A model generated the notes under the pieces. That model searched no databases. It was not told where the DNA came from and saw only the letters and a list, made by a program, of their open reading frames with translations. Source: Ianthella basta (Eukaryota > Porifera > Demospongiae > Verongiida > Ianthellidae). From it: a DNA stretch of 64,000 nucleotides. Position 1 is the stretch's first letter. Every line of letters begins with the position of its first letter. The DNA is taken from assembly GCA_964019415.1 (NCBI GenBank), contig OZ025869.1, positions 483,501 to 547,500 on the forward strand. The letters are read 5' to 3'. The position numbers and the translations under genes are program-made. This document shows, in pieces, positions 10,145-22,702 of the stretch.

Positions 10145-11100
10145 AGACTGACCAATTTCAGTGTCATCAACTTTGCCTGTTTGGCACCATTTTTTCTTCC
10201 ACTTTGAAGTTGAAGCAGAAAGCAACTACTTCCTCCCTGGACTGCCTAGAAGGGATGGGTTGCCAGGACAACTGTGAAGGGATGGCTGTGATGGCTTGTC
10301 TGGCCCTGTGGGCCCTCCAGGAGGTAGCTAGAGTCTGTCTCCTAACCATTGCTTGCCAGTATGACAAAGCTACTGCATGCACATAGAGTCATGGCATAGA
10401 CATGTATTGAATGAAAACTGCATATCAACTGTTCTAACACATAGAGCTTATAAGAGCAATAGTATAGCGGGATCACCTGGTGATTAGGGTCCTCCTGGAC
10501 CTCCTGGTGAATCAGTCATCTCAGCAGTAATGATGGATGTTGCCTGAGGTCTGACTTGTCTCATGCATCAGATATTGCTACAGTTACCTGGCTGCTTGCA
10601 TGGTCAACTGCCCCCAGGAATGTCTGCACGACACAAGGGTAGGGCGGTGCACCCAAACAGTACTGGGCATAAGCTCATTTATTGTGGCCTTACTGCAGGA
10701 GGTGACAAGCTTGTGATGTGCTAACTAATTGTACATGGCATATGGAACTGAAGTCAAGTTTAGCTGTACGGTACAGAATATCAGTCAGTGGTAGAGAAGC
10801 ACTGAGTGGATTTTTTAAACCACCGTGTCCCTGTGCTACGTCTGAAGTGATAATGTGATCGTGATCCCAGGAAAATGCACCTGTCCTAATACATGGATGG
10901 TAGAATACAGTGGGTGGCTGTTAGGAGAAGACTGTACCCTCACTAATCTATGCACATCTGCCTGGATAAGACTCCTGAACCAGTGCAAGGAGCAGAGGCT
11001 GACACATGTTGAGGCTGAGGTCACTTATAATCTTCAGAGCCCAACTTATGAATCTACAAATCTCACCAAGCTAAGTGAAAGCCATACATAGCAGCCATGG
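10145..11100 (+). pseudogene. B6: degenerate C4-like collagen pseudogene in plus orientation
   Basis: Plus-strand remnants of exon 1 (GTTTGGCACCAT, then CTTCCTCCCTGGACTGCC, AAGGGATGGGTTGCCAGGAC) are followed by GGTCCTCCTGGACCTCCTGG. Pieces of the C-terminal domain lie at 10740-11000 (VIVIPGKCTCPNTWMVEYSG). Several frameshifts and stops are evident, and no start codon or complete frame survives. It is related to B7 at 30.4-31.2 kb more closely than to B1-B4 (AGAGTCTGTCTCCT after exon 1 is shared). It faces away from the minus-strand relic at 9.5 kb. Confidence 0.7.
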
Positions 11101-14100
11101 AGCAGTTTAGTTTATGTGCTATTGAACAGTGTTCACCAAATTGCACATGTATAGGCCTGTAGGCACTATAGATTGGAAGTGGACACTATCTGGCCATTGC
11201 ATTAGACTGTATGTTAACTTGAGGACTCTAGTAATGTCTACTAACATCATTGTGCTGAGGCTGGCATCATGTTGTGTTACACTGTCTATAACTGTACTGG
11301 TGGTAGTGGGTGTCAACTACAAAGACAAGTGTTCCTCTATGCACACAGCTGGTGAGTACGTGACTCCTACTGTGCAGCTGTAGTCTGCAAAGCATTCCTC
11401 CCCCACTAGCTACAGCTGTAGAGGTACAACACAACATTCCCAATAACAGTGTAGTCATGTTAACTGGTGACTGCACCTGTTGTAGTAAGGTAAATGGTCA
11501 CGACTACTACAACATTCCTCATTACCATCACGTAGCCAGAGCTGGCTATGTGACACTAATACCCCACACACTGTACAACACATCTGACACTAATAGGATT
11601 CCCCACACACTGTCATATGGTGTGAAGAGAATCACTCAATGCACGTACGAAGTGCAGCCATTAATGTACCTTCAACACTTCACTCAGGGCAATATGGCAA
11701 AATGAGCAAACAGTAACTAAACATAAATACGAGCATACTTCCATATGTGCACATATGTACAGTATGTTATGCGCATGACATATACACTAACACATGCAGC
11801 TATGCCGCATGAACTAGTACTATGCAAACACTGGTATGCTTCCGCAAGTGTCCACAAATGTGCACCACTGGAACAATATACACATGGACATGTCATTGCA
11901 TACATGCTCTCTCAGTTTTGTCTTCAGTACTACTTGCCCCATGTTTGTGTGTGGGGCAGGAACACGGCCAATTAGTTTAATAGTGAATTCACTCACACAG
12001 TAGTGTCCTTGCTTAGGCCTGAGGCATATCTTCTAACATTCACAGGTCCAGTGGGTGTGGTGTGTGTGGAATGGTTGTTGCATGGTGACAGGAGGTAACG
12101 ATATGGGGTATAAGTGGAGCTCAATAGTCCATCTGTATTAGAGTGGGACAGGAATTAACTTAGCTAATTGAGGTGTAGGTCCGTTAGTAGTCCAGTTTGG
12201 TAGCTAGGCACCCACTGCTCCAGTCTACCCACTCACAGCTGGTCAGTGCTGAGTACGTGACTCCTACTGTGCAGCTGTAGTCTACAGAACCTCACCTAGC
12301 TACAGCTGTAGAGGTACAACACAACATTCCCAATAACAGTGTAGTCATGGTAACTGGTGCCTGCCCCCTGTGGTAGTAAGGCAAATGGTCGTGACTACTA
12401 CAACATTCCTTGTCAGTGTCACGTAATCACACACTGCACATATGCTGTCAGAAACACCATGCACTGGACACACACATGCAGTGCAGATATGAATGTATGC
12501 ATTCAATACATTGTCCAGAACACCGTCGAACATGAACTGAGCAACCAGTAACCTACCTATAATGAGCACACACATGCACACATGCATTTACTGTACATGT
12601 ATATTTCATGGAGCTACTGTAGATATACGAATCTGTTCACATGCAAGCTCCTCGTACTGCAGCTTGCACACAATGGATCCAAAATGCAAAACTTTCTGTT
12701 GCGCTGCATCGGGATGGCCACAAGGGGTAGATGGATGATTTGCTGTACCCAAGAAGCCCGCCATGTGATTTAACTTCCTTAGTTATGGGAGAAGGCACCA
12801 TTCTTTTGTTTGGCACATTCAAACTTGTTACATTAACAGCTGAAGGTAGTGTTAATATGCATTAACATTTCTACTCGCACGAGTGAAATGTATAATTATG
12901 CATGCATGAACCAAAAGAACACTACACACAATTTGCTGGATTTGTATATTTAATCAGTACAGTAGTATGTTTATGGACTGTTTATGAGAAATTCTGATTT
13001 GCTTAGTTTTAGAAACGTGTGCCATGCTAAAGAGAAGGCATTCAGATTCTTCCATTCAAAGTATATCAGCTGCCACATGACACCAGAAACCAGCACCATG
13101 GTTAGCTTTTAGGTTTCCTTCTGTGGGCATTCTCTATAGCTAGTTAGCTATAGTAAATGGCTGTGGTATAATCATGCTATCATACTCAACAGCTGTTTAC
13201 CATAGCATGGCCACATGATTGTGTCATAGCACATGTACATGGGTGGGGACATTCCCTACTTGGTATTGGCCACTTACAGTAGCTAACTAGCTACTGTTAA
13301 CATAATGTTTGTGTAATTCTATGTATTGCATGTATATTGAGACTGTTTGCGTCATGGTTTGTGTCACCCCAGCATATTTGCACAAATTCTTCCTTATGTA
13401 CTGTCCACATTGTTCCACCACCGTTCACCCTGCTTACCGGGATTGATGCAGCTGTACAATGTAGCAGTTGGTGTCTCAAGTATCTGTACTTACCCCGTGT
13501 GTACAAGATGCAAGCATCCAACAAACTGGTGTAGCTACACTGGCCTGTGTCAAGATGGCACTGAAGGCAGCTTGACTCATAAAGGCAGGCCTCCCTGCTA
13601 ATGTATCTGTACACCAACATACCACGTACACCACATAGAGTATAATCTGGTACCCATACATACTGTATGTATACTGTTATGCTTGCACATTTATATATAC
13701 ACACTAATGTGTACTACAGGTACAGTGTGCACATTGACATGTACATGAATGTACTGTATGTCTGGTCACCCACTGCTGCAGTCTACCCACCCACCCACCC
13801 AATAACAGTGTAGTCATGTTAACTGGTGACTGCACCTGTTGTAGTAAGGTAAATTATCCCGACTACTACAACATTCCTTGTCAGTGTCACGTAGCCAGCC
13901 ACACAGTACACATGTAGTGTATAGAGCACCACTGGACACACACAGCACATCATTCAGGACAATGTAATAATACAGTGTAGTCATGTTAAGTGGTGACTGC
14001 CCCCTTCACATGGGTGTACTGAGTGGTTACTTTGTCAAGGGATGTTAAATGGCACGTGACTGTGCAATGTAACAAACACATGTGCAAGTAAGTGATGGAT

Positions 14101-14290
14101 GCAAGACTAATGTACACAGTGTGTACAACCAAGCCAATAAATGCAACTGATTAGAAAACAATTAATTGAAGACAATTGATTTTGTGTGTGTGTGTGTGTT
14201 GTATCTTGTGCTGTGTGTAGCGTATAACACTCCACAATTCTGTATGTTGCTTAAGTACTTTCACATGCAGTGCTACTGTATATGTCCTCT
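11100..14290. repeat. cluster of dispersed repeats around CTACAGCTGTAG
   Basis: A module with CTACAGCTGTAGAGGTACAA, CATTCCCAATAACAGTGTAG and CCTGTTGTAGTAAGG occurs at 11405-11525 and 12300-12415, and in part at 13797-13880. The ACATGAACTGG/ACAAATGTGCACC module lies at 11745-11900. The same modules in similar order fill 31.26-33.6 kb. Part of the unit appears at 21.76-21.83, 46.37-46.44, 48.15-48.21 and 49.8-49.87 kb. No gene was recognised. Confidence 0.65.
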
Positions 14291-14971
14291 CTCCCCTCTC
14301 TCCAGGTACAACTTCTATGTGGACTGTATGCCGGTGGAGGGTGTGTCTGACATGAACTGAAGTTCCAACATCACTGATGAGGCTGCACACTGACAGGTGG
14401 ATACTGCTCTTGTCAATGCACTGGGTCCATTATGATGGAGAGTAGTGTAAGAACCAATCGAGTGTTTGGATAGCCGCCCAAACAGCTGTAGACCTTCATT
14501 GTTGCAATATCTTACTTTGTCCATCCTTAATTTACTGTGTGTCACTAAGTGTCATCAACCCCTTTATGATAGAGCCAACCACTTTGTATATATAGCTATT
14601 CAAACAGCTCTTATATCCTCTTCTCAAATGCTCTGAAACCAGTTGAACTGGAGTTAATAGGTTAACAAATTCAGGCAGAATTAGCTGACATATTAGGTTC
14701 AATTGTGCCTATAATGAGTGGCATGAACCCAGGTTTTAAGCAGTAGGACTGAGTCAACGTGAGAGGTAAGTCGACAAAGCACCATGAGGATGCATCTGGA
14801 CCAAACAATTTCTGTGCCTCACTCCAACAGCTATGAGCACATGGTAGATGAATAAGTGTGACATCAGCTCATTTACAGTAGAAGCTCCAGTTACATACCA
14901 ATATCAAATGTCCTAGTATTTGTAGCTGACATCATTCGAAACTAAGAATAGAACAGGAAATTGTAAATGTT
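14291..14971. other. diverged gene-X-type flank upstream of A1
   Basis: After CTCTCTCCAG a short open stretch (YNFYVDCMPVEGVSDMN then stop) at about 14306-14360 might be an exon relic, but I cannot identify it. From 14395 the sequence follows, with divergence, the order seen after gene X exon 5 (TTGTCAATGCACTGG, TTGGATAGCC, CACCATGAGGATG). Confidence 0.35.
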
Positions 14972-14979
14972 CTATAAAA
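14972..14979 (+). promoter_or_regulatory. TATA box of A1
   Basis: CTATAAAA, 45 bp before the ATG, in a diverged copy of the A-family core promoter. The conserved upstream block is reduced to GACATCATTCGAAACTAAGA here. Confidence 0.65.
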
Positions 14980-15023
14980 GTGGTCACCCAGTAGCAGCTC
15001 CAACAATCGAACTGTGAGCAACC

Positions 15024-16307
15024 ATGAAGCTACTCGGTGTGCTGGTGTTCACGTGTCTGCTTTTCTCCCTGCCTACTGCTTTTGGGACTCATTCTCCAAG
15101 TGCCAATGCTACAGGACACTGCAAAGCAGGCCCCTGGGCTCCAACACCAGTGATAGGACTTCCAGGGAGAGACGGAAGAGACGGACCTCGTGGGAGAGAT
15201 GGTCTCCCTGGCCCTCCCGGTTCACGTGGACCCAGTGGAATAGGCCTTGGAGAAATATGTGAAATTGTGCGCTTGATAGCTGAAGAGGAAGTAGGGAACT
15301 TGACAGCAATCGTGCATCAAAGCCCAGTCAAAGTAGTGGTGAATTGTGCTGAAAGTTCATCTGGAGCAGTGAATACTCCAACCCAGGCACCCTTCAACCA
15401 GACACCATCCAACCCCACTACTGAGCTTCCAGTTGGTGGCATGCTGACATATCAATGTGCTAACACATCTAATCAGAACTGTCTTGGGTTGACTTTCTAC
15501 AATCCTGCTAACTCTTGCCGCGATGTTTACCTCTGCAACCGCCTTTTCCCTTCTGGCAACTACTGGGTTCGGAGATGCCATATGGCAGTTCTGACTCACT
15601 TGCCCACGTCTACTGCTACATGAGTGAAGACAAGTGTGGGATAGGCGGAGTTATGCGTGTGGGGTACTTGAATGTTCCTCTGCAACCGCCTTTTCCCTTC
15701 TGGCAACTACTGGGTTCGGAGATGCCATATGGCAGTTCTGACTCACTTGCCCACGTCTACTGCTACATGAGTGAAGACAAGTGTGGGATAGGCGGAGTTA
15801 TGCGTGTGGGGTACTTGAATGTTACCAACTCAACCAGTCGGTTATGGGTATTATACTAATTCTGCTTTCCACTTGAGTACCTCAAGTGGATTCAACACAA
15901 TTGATAATGCCTATCTCAGTGGGTTGTCCATCACTAACCAGTACAATGGACAACGTTCACACATTTGGAGCTATGCAGCAGGGTATCGTGAATCTAGTTC
16001 CTCTACAGCCAATTGTCCATGTGCTCGGTATGCTGGTAGTGCTCCTCCATCATTTGTTGGCCCTGACTACTATTGTGAGTCAGGTACTCACACGTCGCCA
16101 TCCGACCAATGGTACACATCTAACCCGCTGTGGGACAGCAAAGGCTGCTACAGTGGTAGCAATTGCTGCAATCCAACTCATGCACCGTGGTTCCGGAAGT
16201 TCTAGCATGTAGAGGCAACTTCTGATATTGAAGTTTGCTGGTGCCATCCGCAAAGCAATACAAATGACAAAATTGGCATTGAACTGCTTGAAGTTTATGT
16301 GTACTAA
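15024..16307 (+). pseudogene. A1: collagen/fibrinogen-like gene, pseudogene
   Basis: Starts like A6 ([20 protein letters not shown] signal peptide, 9 Gly-X-Y triplets, [19 protein letters not shown] helix). The frame is then lost. A 4-bp deletion near 15585 removes the frame. An exact 147-bp segment is tandemly repeated (15530-15676 and 15677-15823), and both copies carry the deletion. About 140 bp of the C-terminal domain is missing at 15837, with AGT microhomology at the join. A TTG-to-TAG change sits at 16202-16204. The last codons (ending VYVY-stop) remain recognisable. This copy probably cannot make the full protein. Confidence 0.85.
15530..15823 (+). repeat. 147-bp exact tandem duplication within A1
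   Basis: Two adjacent copies begin CCTCTGCAACCGCCTTTTCC and end GTACTTGAATGTT. They look identical, so the duplication is recent compared with the divergence between A paralogues. Confidence 0.9.
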
Positions 16308-17500
16308 CTCTTTAGCTGATTGGCTTCATACAGCAGTAGTTGTCTATATTGTAGCTTTCTGTTTTCATGTAATTCTCTGTAGCTGTTAATCTCTCTATAA
16401 TTTCCTGCAGCAGCAGTTTTCTGTAGCCATTTTGTCAGAAACTGTAGTTTCTTTGTCTCTGTTTCTGTAACTGAGTTTATTTACTACAGGTGTGTGTTAA
16501 TTGTAGTGTTTACATTTGTCATGTAGTTTGAGTGACTCATTGTAGTCTTCTCCGAAGTGCCAAGGCATTGGAATATGGTCAGGATGTGAAACGCAGGATG
16601 AATAATCACATACTGTACATATTGCTGACTCAGCACCTTGCACACCACACTCACTTGAAATGGACGTTTCTGTGCAAACCATGCAACGCTTTGGTGTTCT
16701 TGGTTGCCAAGTAACCATACAATGCATCCAAGAAAAGTGTTAAACTTCCTTTAGTCTCCAATCACACAGTTGTGTATGAGCTAAGGTGGACCCCAAAGAG
16801 GAAGGCATAACTTCCCTATATAGTTTAGACACACAATGAAACTATCCTCCATGTGATGCATGAACCATGCAATTCTTAGTAACTTGTGTATGATGGTCTA
16901 CTCCAGTGCATGCAGAGCACAGATGAGCAATTGTAGACACTGTGTGTGAGTTGCTTGTACATATTATATAAGGGCATGCACATGTCAACACACACAGTGC
17001 AGACATGGATATACCCTCAACACATTGTCCAGAGCAACATGGCACATGAACTGAGCAAACAGTAACCAAACAGTAATGACCACGCACACATGTACACATG
17101 TACTGTAAGTATGCAACAGCACACACAAGTATACCACATGAACTGGCACTAATACATACACTGTTGTGGGTGTATATACCTACATTTATACACAAATGTG
17201 CACTACAAGTACAGTATACACGTGGATGCACATGCTGTACATGCTGTACTGAAATAAGCAAGCATCAAATCAGACATATACATGCACATATGTGGCAACA
17301 TGCATATATTATTATGCATGTGGCAATGCACACAATTAAGTGTGCACATGAGCACATGCACAAGTACATAGTCACACGACATAGTAGACACTATGACAGT
17401 GAATAGATGATACAGGAAGTGTATAAATTAAGGTGGGGAGACACCCTCTCTGATTTCTATTCACTATACATACTCTCCTGATCATAGGTTGTGCACTATG
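16308..17500. repeat. A1 3' flank and dispersed repeat module
   Basis: To about 16500 this is A-type 3' flank (GTAGCTTTCTG, CTGCAGCAGCAG). 16840-17260 repeats the 1.1-1.3 kb module (CAGAGCAACATGGCACATGA, ACAAATGTGCACTAC). No gene recognised. Confidence 0.5.
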
Positions 17501-18045
17501 TATGTCAGACATTCCTCCAACTGTATGCCTATAGTAGGAGTAGGTTTGAACGAAGTGAACTCTCTTTAGTTGAGTGAGCACAGCAGCATGCGGATGTGTC
17601 TGGACTATAGCTACTCCTGTGCCTCACCTGACAGTCCTTTACTGCAGGCATGTGGTGGATTAATTAGTGCATTGAGAAGTAACCATCTTCACAATCATAC
17701 CGTACTTCAACAACACCTACACTCTCCTACCAATTTCACTTGTCAGGTGTGATCATCTCTGTGCTGTGCCTTAATTCTACACAACCACAAGAACAATTGA
17801 ACGTGATGATTCAAAAGGCCGGCCCACAATGTGGATGCTATCTATGATCATTTTGTAATATTGCTATGCTAATAATTTATGTCATGTAAAATGATTCTGA
17901 ATGCCTTAGACTCACATCCACTGCTCATGTATGTTCGCAACACTTCACTTCACTCTCATGTCTCTGCTACTGCAAATATCAGGAATGCTATATAACTTCC
18001 CTGCTACGAAACAGTGTGCACCAGCAAGGGACTACTAATAATGGA
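17501..18045. repeat. duplicated flank, paralogue of 5.2-5.8 and 41.75-42.3 kb
   Basis: Same order of words as at 41.75-42.3 kb: GGTTTGAAC, CAGCAGCATG, the exon-like segment 6, GTGATGATTCAAA, GGCCGGCCCACAATGTGGAT and CTCATGTCTCTGCTACTGCA. This marks the left end of the longest paralogous pair in the window. Confidence 0.65.
17648..17746 (+). other. exon-like segment 6 (open copy)
   Basis: Follows TTTACTGCAG and is followed by GTGTGA. It is 33 codons with no stop: ACGGLISALRSNHLHNHTVL then QQHLHSPTNFTCQ. The copy at 41896-41994 is also open (ACGGLISTLRSNHLPTHTVL). The flanking AG/GT and open frame suggest a former exon. No family recognised. Confidence 0.35.
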
Positions 18046-18560
18046 TAGTACCGTATGAGCTCTAATTTTTGTGGGTTTAATGTTTGCAGATTTTGCAGAT
18101 CAACCGTGCGTGAAAATTTTAGCCATGAATATTTAGACATCTCAGTATACAGAAACCTACCAAAAAGTGACGTAGTAGTTACTAAAACAGTGACACTGTA
18201 ATGGATCTTCTTTGCAATTGACCTGGGACACTTTGTTCTTAATGGTCATGAAGAATGTCTATTCTCAGTCTCTGAACAGATATGGGTAAAGCACTGCACA
18301 TGCAAGGCTGAGCAAAAGGTGGTGGCGGCTTCGCAGGAATGAGAGAAAAACCTCTTGACACAAGCCAACAATTTCATCATATATATGAGAAGAGAAAGAT
18401 AGCCAGGAGCACCACTGCAAGATGCACAATTATGCACATCTGCGAATATTTCATGCACGAATCTTTGAACACCACTGTCTATAGCATCTGCAAAACTTGA
18501 AAATGCAGGATCTGTCAATATGTATGTACATCCTCATAATAGAAACACGCAATTTAATGC
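18046..18560 (-). mobile_element. MITE-like repeat with a 90-codon open frame (copy 2)
   Basis: Second copy of the element at 5787. It starts TAGTACCGTATGAGCTCTAA and holds the minus-strand open frame 18246-18518. Confidence 0.5.
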
Positions 18561-19650
18561 GAAATATAATTTTGACAATGGCAAGTGTCCTGTCAGTACT
18601 GCAGGTCTAGTCCTCTAGTCCGTGACGGGGTACAAATGTTAGCCAAGTACAACATGCAGTCGTGTTTGTGTGCCCATGCAGTGACAATAATGGTATATAC
18701 AGTGAATGACATGCAAGTAGCAGGCAGTGGTTTGCTGGTTGAATATCCCATTTTTGACATTGGTATTCTGCTTGTTATGTAATCCCATACAGCTATGTAA
18801 GTTGAAACTGTTGTGTGAACAGTGTAACATGAACTGTCTGTGGCATCGCAGAGCAGTTGAGTTACATTGGAACAGTGGAATGGAATGTGTAAAGGCTTAT
18901 AAGCAGTTATGTATGATTATAGGTATCCATGTAGAATGTGCACCGTGATCTTCGTGATCTGCAGCAGTGCAGTTAGTTTAACACTGATGTTGCAACCCCC
19001 TCAATCAGCAAGGAGTATTCTGAGGCGATGCCTTTTGTATTTCTATGGGAAACAACAAAGCACACAAACGGAGAACACCTGTACTGTATTGAATGAAATC
19101 ATTCAGACCCTTTCCACCCAGTTATTGCTCAATAACTAGAAAGGAATTGGTCTAGGCTACGCGAGACTATATATACACGTGTACATTTGTGTATGGTTTT
19201 GTATGCATAAGTGGCCTTCACATGTGTGTCTATAATGTTCATCTTCACGTGTATACCTGCCTCTACAACTGTGAACTACTGCATGTTATCATCTCTCGCA
19301 CAAACATCGAGAATCCATGCATTGTAATGACATCAATTCAAATTGATAGTGGCTAATGATGTCATGCTGTCAATTGGCCAACATTCCATTCAGAGAATGG
19401 CTGGCATCCCATGCACTCATGTGGACTGACCAATCAAATACAATAGAACTACTGCCATGGTTATACAGTACTGACATTGTACAATGCCATGTATGTACCT
19501 ACTGTAAGTGCTCCAGTTGTACTACAAGTCCACAGCTCCTATTGAGCTCAATGGTAATACCTACAGGCCTATACATGTACAATACAGGAAAGTCTGTTCA
19601 GCAGCACACAAACTAAAACTAGAGAGTTCCACTGCTTCTATGGTCCTCCA
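18561..19650. repeat. B2 3' flank; paralogue of 42.84-43.9 kb
   Basis: Near-identical to 42840-43900. It includes CTCAATAACTAGAAAGGAAT followed by GGCTACGCGAGACTA at about 19156, which resembles one end of the GTCTCGCGTAGCC MITE at 22.6 kb. No coding region recognised. Confidence 0.6.
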
Positions 19651-19652
19651 CT

Positions 19653-20570
19653 CTACTTGGTGCACACAACACAGGACAGCTCTTTTGTCCCGTCATAATT
19701 TGGACATGAAAGGCCACTGCCACAATCAGCCTCAACGTGGTACAGATAAGCACCAGCCGTGTTAGCTGCCCTTCCTATTACTGTTTCAGGAGTCTTGTCC
19801 AGGCAGATGTGCATGGTTCTGTGGTTATTAAATTTTAAGCTCTCAGACATCAGCCACCCGTTGTACTCCACTTTCCATGTATCAGGGCAGGTGTATCTTC
19901 CTGGGATCATGATCTGCTTGGAACGAGAGGACACTTCACACACAGCACAGGGGGCATTGTGGTTGAACAAATCACTAAGTACTTGTCCTTCTCTGGTTTC
20001 ATATTCTGTACCATACAAAATTGCGTCACCTAAATTTACAGTGGTAGCTTCAGGGTGGTACTCGGCATCAGCTCCACCTGCCGCACACACATAATTGGCT
20101 CCGCCACCTTGATGTGTAAAGAGACTACCTGCCATGAGGCCTTCATACACGAGCTCAGTTCCAGTAACATTCGGGCACACTGTCCTCCCCCAGCGAATGT
20201 AAGTTGTTCCTCCTGAGGCCGGTCCAAGAGGGCCCTGTTCACCAGGTGGTCCAGCAGTGCCAACTAATCCATCAGCTCCAGGTGCTGCAGTGGTTGGTAG
20301 TGTTTCATTATTACATATGTGTATGCCATCACTCTACATGCAGCAGCTGTGTCAAAATGGCATATTTATTTCAATGGTTAGGGAGAAAGTACCCAGCTTA
20401 CCTCCTGGAGGACCCACTGGTCCAGACAAGCCATCACGGCCATCCCTCCCTGGTTGTCCTGGCAACCCATCCCTTCCAGGCAGTCCAGGGAGGGAGCAGG
20501 TAGAGCTGCTTTCTGCTTTCACTCCAAAGTGGAGGAGGAGAAGGATGGTGCCAAACAGAGCAAGGTTCAT
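19653..20570 (-). CDS. B2: short-chain collagen (C4-like), intact
   Basis: Coding exons are 20402-20570 and 19653-20284, with a 117-bp intron. The product has 266 residues: signal peptide MNLALFGTILLLLHFGVKA, Cys25, 17 Gly-X-Y triplets and the C4-type domain (YIRWGRTVCPNVTGTELVY, GGGANYVCAAGGADAEYHPE, HNAPCAVCEVSSRSKQIMIP, CVVCTK). The phase-1 junction G|CA restores Gly-Ala-Pro, as in B1. Frame and splice sites are open throughout. It pairs divergently with A2, about 3.6 kb away. Confidence 0.9.
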
Positions 20571-20664
20571 GATGTTAAAACGGTTCACTCTCATTCCTTC
20601 GATGTACATTTCTGAACTTTGTTTCTCACCAATCCAGCTGCTGGAGAGTTGCAAACAGTACATC

Positions 20665-20672
20665 CTTTTATA
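20665..20672 (-). promoter_or_regulatory. TATA box of B2
   Basis: TATAAAAG on the minus strand at the same distance from the start codon as in B1, B3 and B4. Confidence 0.7.
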
Positions 20673-20689
20673 CCTTCTCTACCTCTGAC

Positions 20690-21330
20690 TTCACGTGCTC
20701 ATCACACGTGCATCACATTCCACAATCTCTTCCTCCTCCCCCATAGTTATCACCTTCCTGTCTTCTGAGTCCTAAGTCTGCAGTCAGTATACACACATGC
20801 ATAATGCTGACTCAGCATTTGTCAATCTTGTAGAGGCTCTTTGCCACATGATGTAACTTCAAGAGGGAAATAGAGTCACGTAGCCTATAAAATAATCAAC
20901 ATCGCGTATTCGCCCAAATATTCTTCAGCTTCAAGAGGGGAAAGTGCTTCATTTAACTGGTATAATAATCAGTACACTATAACATTGTGTGTGATGTGTG
21001 TACATGTTTGTAAGAGTGTGTGTAGGAGTGTGTGCAGGTGTTGTGGGTGTGGGCATCTGTGCATGCATATGCATGTGTATATGTACATCCTTATGTGCAT
21101 GGTATAATCTGTGCATATACTCAACTGCACAATTTAATACTATTATATCAGAAGTTACGGGGGGCAATGTGTGTATGTGTGTGTGTGTGTGTACTGATGT
21201 ATTGTGTCATCAGGAGGTTGTTTACATAGTGACATGTACAGTGTGTTATAGTTCATCACTCTACATGTGTACATGATGTGTGTACTTGTATGTGTACATG
21301 TATTGTGTGTTACCCTCTAGCTCTCTTCAG
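20690..21330. repeat. B2 upstream region with TG tract
   Basis: Shares GTCAATCTTGTAGAGGCTCT and AAAGTGCTTCATTTAACTGG with the B1 and B4 units, but lacks their 8.25-8.45 kb portion. Ends in TG-rich sequence before gene X exon 5. Confidence 0.6.
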
Positions 21331-21482
21331 ATTCAAGAGGGACTATGCCAACAGCACATCCCAGCCCTCCTCTCCTCCAGAGGAGTGGACCCCTCCCTCA
21401 TCATACCCAAGGCACACAGGAACGGGAGGGGAGGGGTGGGGCAGGAGGAGGGGACAGGAAAGACCATTTTTCAGCAAGCAAG
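21331..21482 (+). pseudogene. gene X exon 5, copy at 21.3 kb
   Basis: Follows CTCTCTTCAG. A FKRDYANST-type frame is broken by a 1-bp loss after GACTATGCC compared with the other copies. Exon 4 is absent upstream. Confidence 0.5.
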
Positions 21483-22593
21483 GCAAACCATCTTGTGAGC
21501 ATTGGTGCACTTCTTAGTGGTGCAAGGTCGGGGTATATGCCACCCTTCCTACTCCCCCTTAGTTTTAATCTTCCGAACCTCCCTTAGCAAATGGTATTAG
21601 TTTATGCTTGCCTCTCATTAATATGCTGTGAACCTCAGCTTAGCTCACCTCCCGATGAATCATTGCTTCTATGTCTATGGCATGAGTGTTTTGGGGATGT
21701 GTTGTGTGTGTACATGTGTGCGTGCGTGTTGCACCCACACACTCCCACCCACAGTTGGTCAGTGCTGCGTACGTGACTCCTTCCATTCAGCTGTAGTCTA
21801 CAAAGCATTCCTCAACAGCTGTAGAGGTACAGTCCCTTCAAATCTATCTTTATTATTACACTTGAAGCAATCAAAGCTGTGCTGAGAACTACTCCACTGA
21901 TTGGGTCTGGACTGGTACTGAGCTCAAATGCTATTTGTCACCTTCTTAAATTGCACTGTGCAATGTCTGATAGGCAGGGGGAGATTCAAGGTACTTTACA
22001 GAAGCCCCTCAATGGTATGTTGACTGGAATGTTGGGTATACCCATTCACCAGTTAACATGTGTACTTGTGCAAATGTCTTTGTTGAGCTGAGCAATTAAT
22101 GCTGCACTGGTGTGTACAGTGTAATGAATGGTGCTAATGGTATGCAGTGGATGGTTGTGTGTGTTGAGTACACATGGCTGTGGCCACTTCACAGTGAGCT
22201 TGCTACGTATATGTGTGTACTCACTGTGTGTACGTACATGTGGTGATTGCTTATCAGAGAGCATGGAGTGCCGTCTAAAACAATGTAGGGATGGTGGGGA
22301 TTGATTGTAGGTTCTAACATTAATGTGGTGCTGTTCCAGTGTACTACACACTAAATGGTGTAAACGGTATATACTGATATTATAACACATGCTATGGCTA
22401 CTCACAACAGAAAGGTGACAACAGGATGATGTAGGGAATACCTCACCTCATGCAGGGGAGATGTCTGTGGCATATTACAACATAGCTACTAGTGCCACAT
22501 GTATATACGTACGTGTATCATTGTTGTACTGTATTGCCAGGGTAGATATGTAGTTGTTTGAGTCAGCCTCTGTACCACTACTCCTGGACTAGT

Positions 22594-22702
22594 CTCGCGT
22601 AGCCCAGACCGCTTCTCCCCTCCATTAATATTCTGATGTCATCAGTCTCCCACTTGTGCAATAGCAAAATTGGAGGAAAGGATCCTGGCTATGCGAGACT
22701 AC
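22594..22702. mobile_element. short MITE with GTCTCGCGTAGCC ends
   Basis: Left end TA-GTCTCGCGTAGCC and right end GGCTATGCGAGAC-TA form terminal inverted repeats flanked by TA, as for Tc1/mariner-type MITEs. The interior holds CTCCCCTCCATTAATATTC. A paralogous copy lies at about 50570-50680. Confidence 0.6.
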
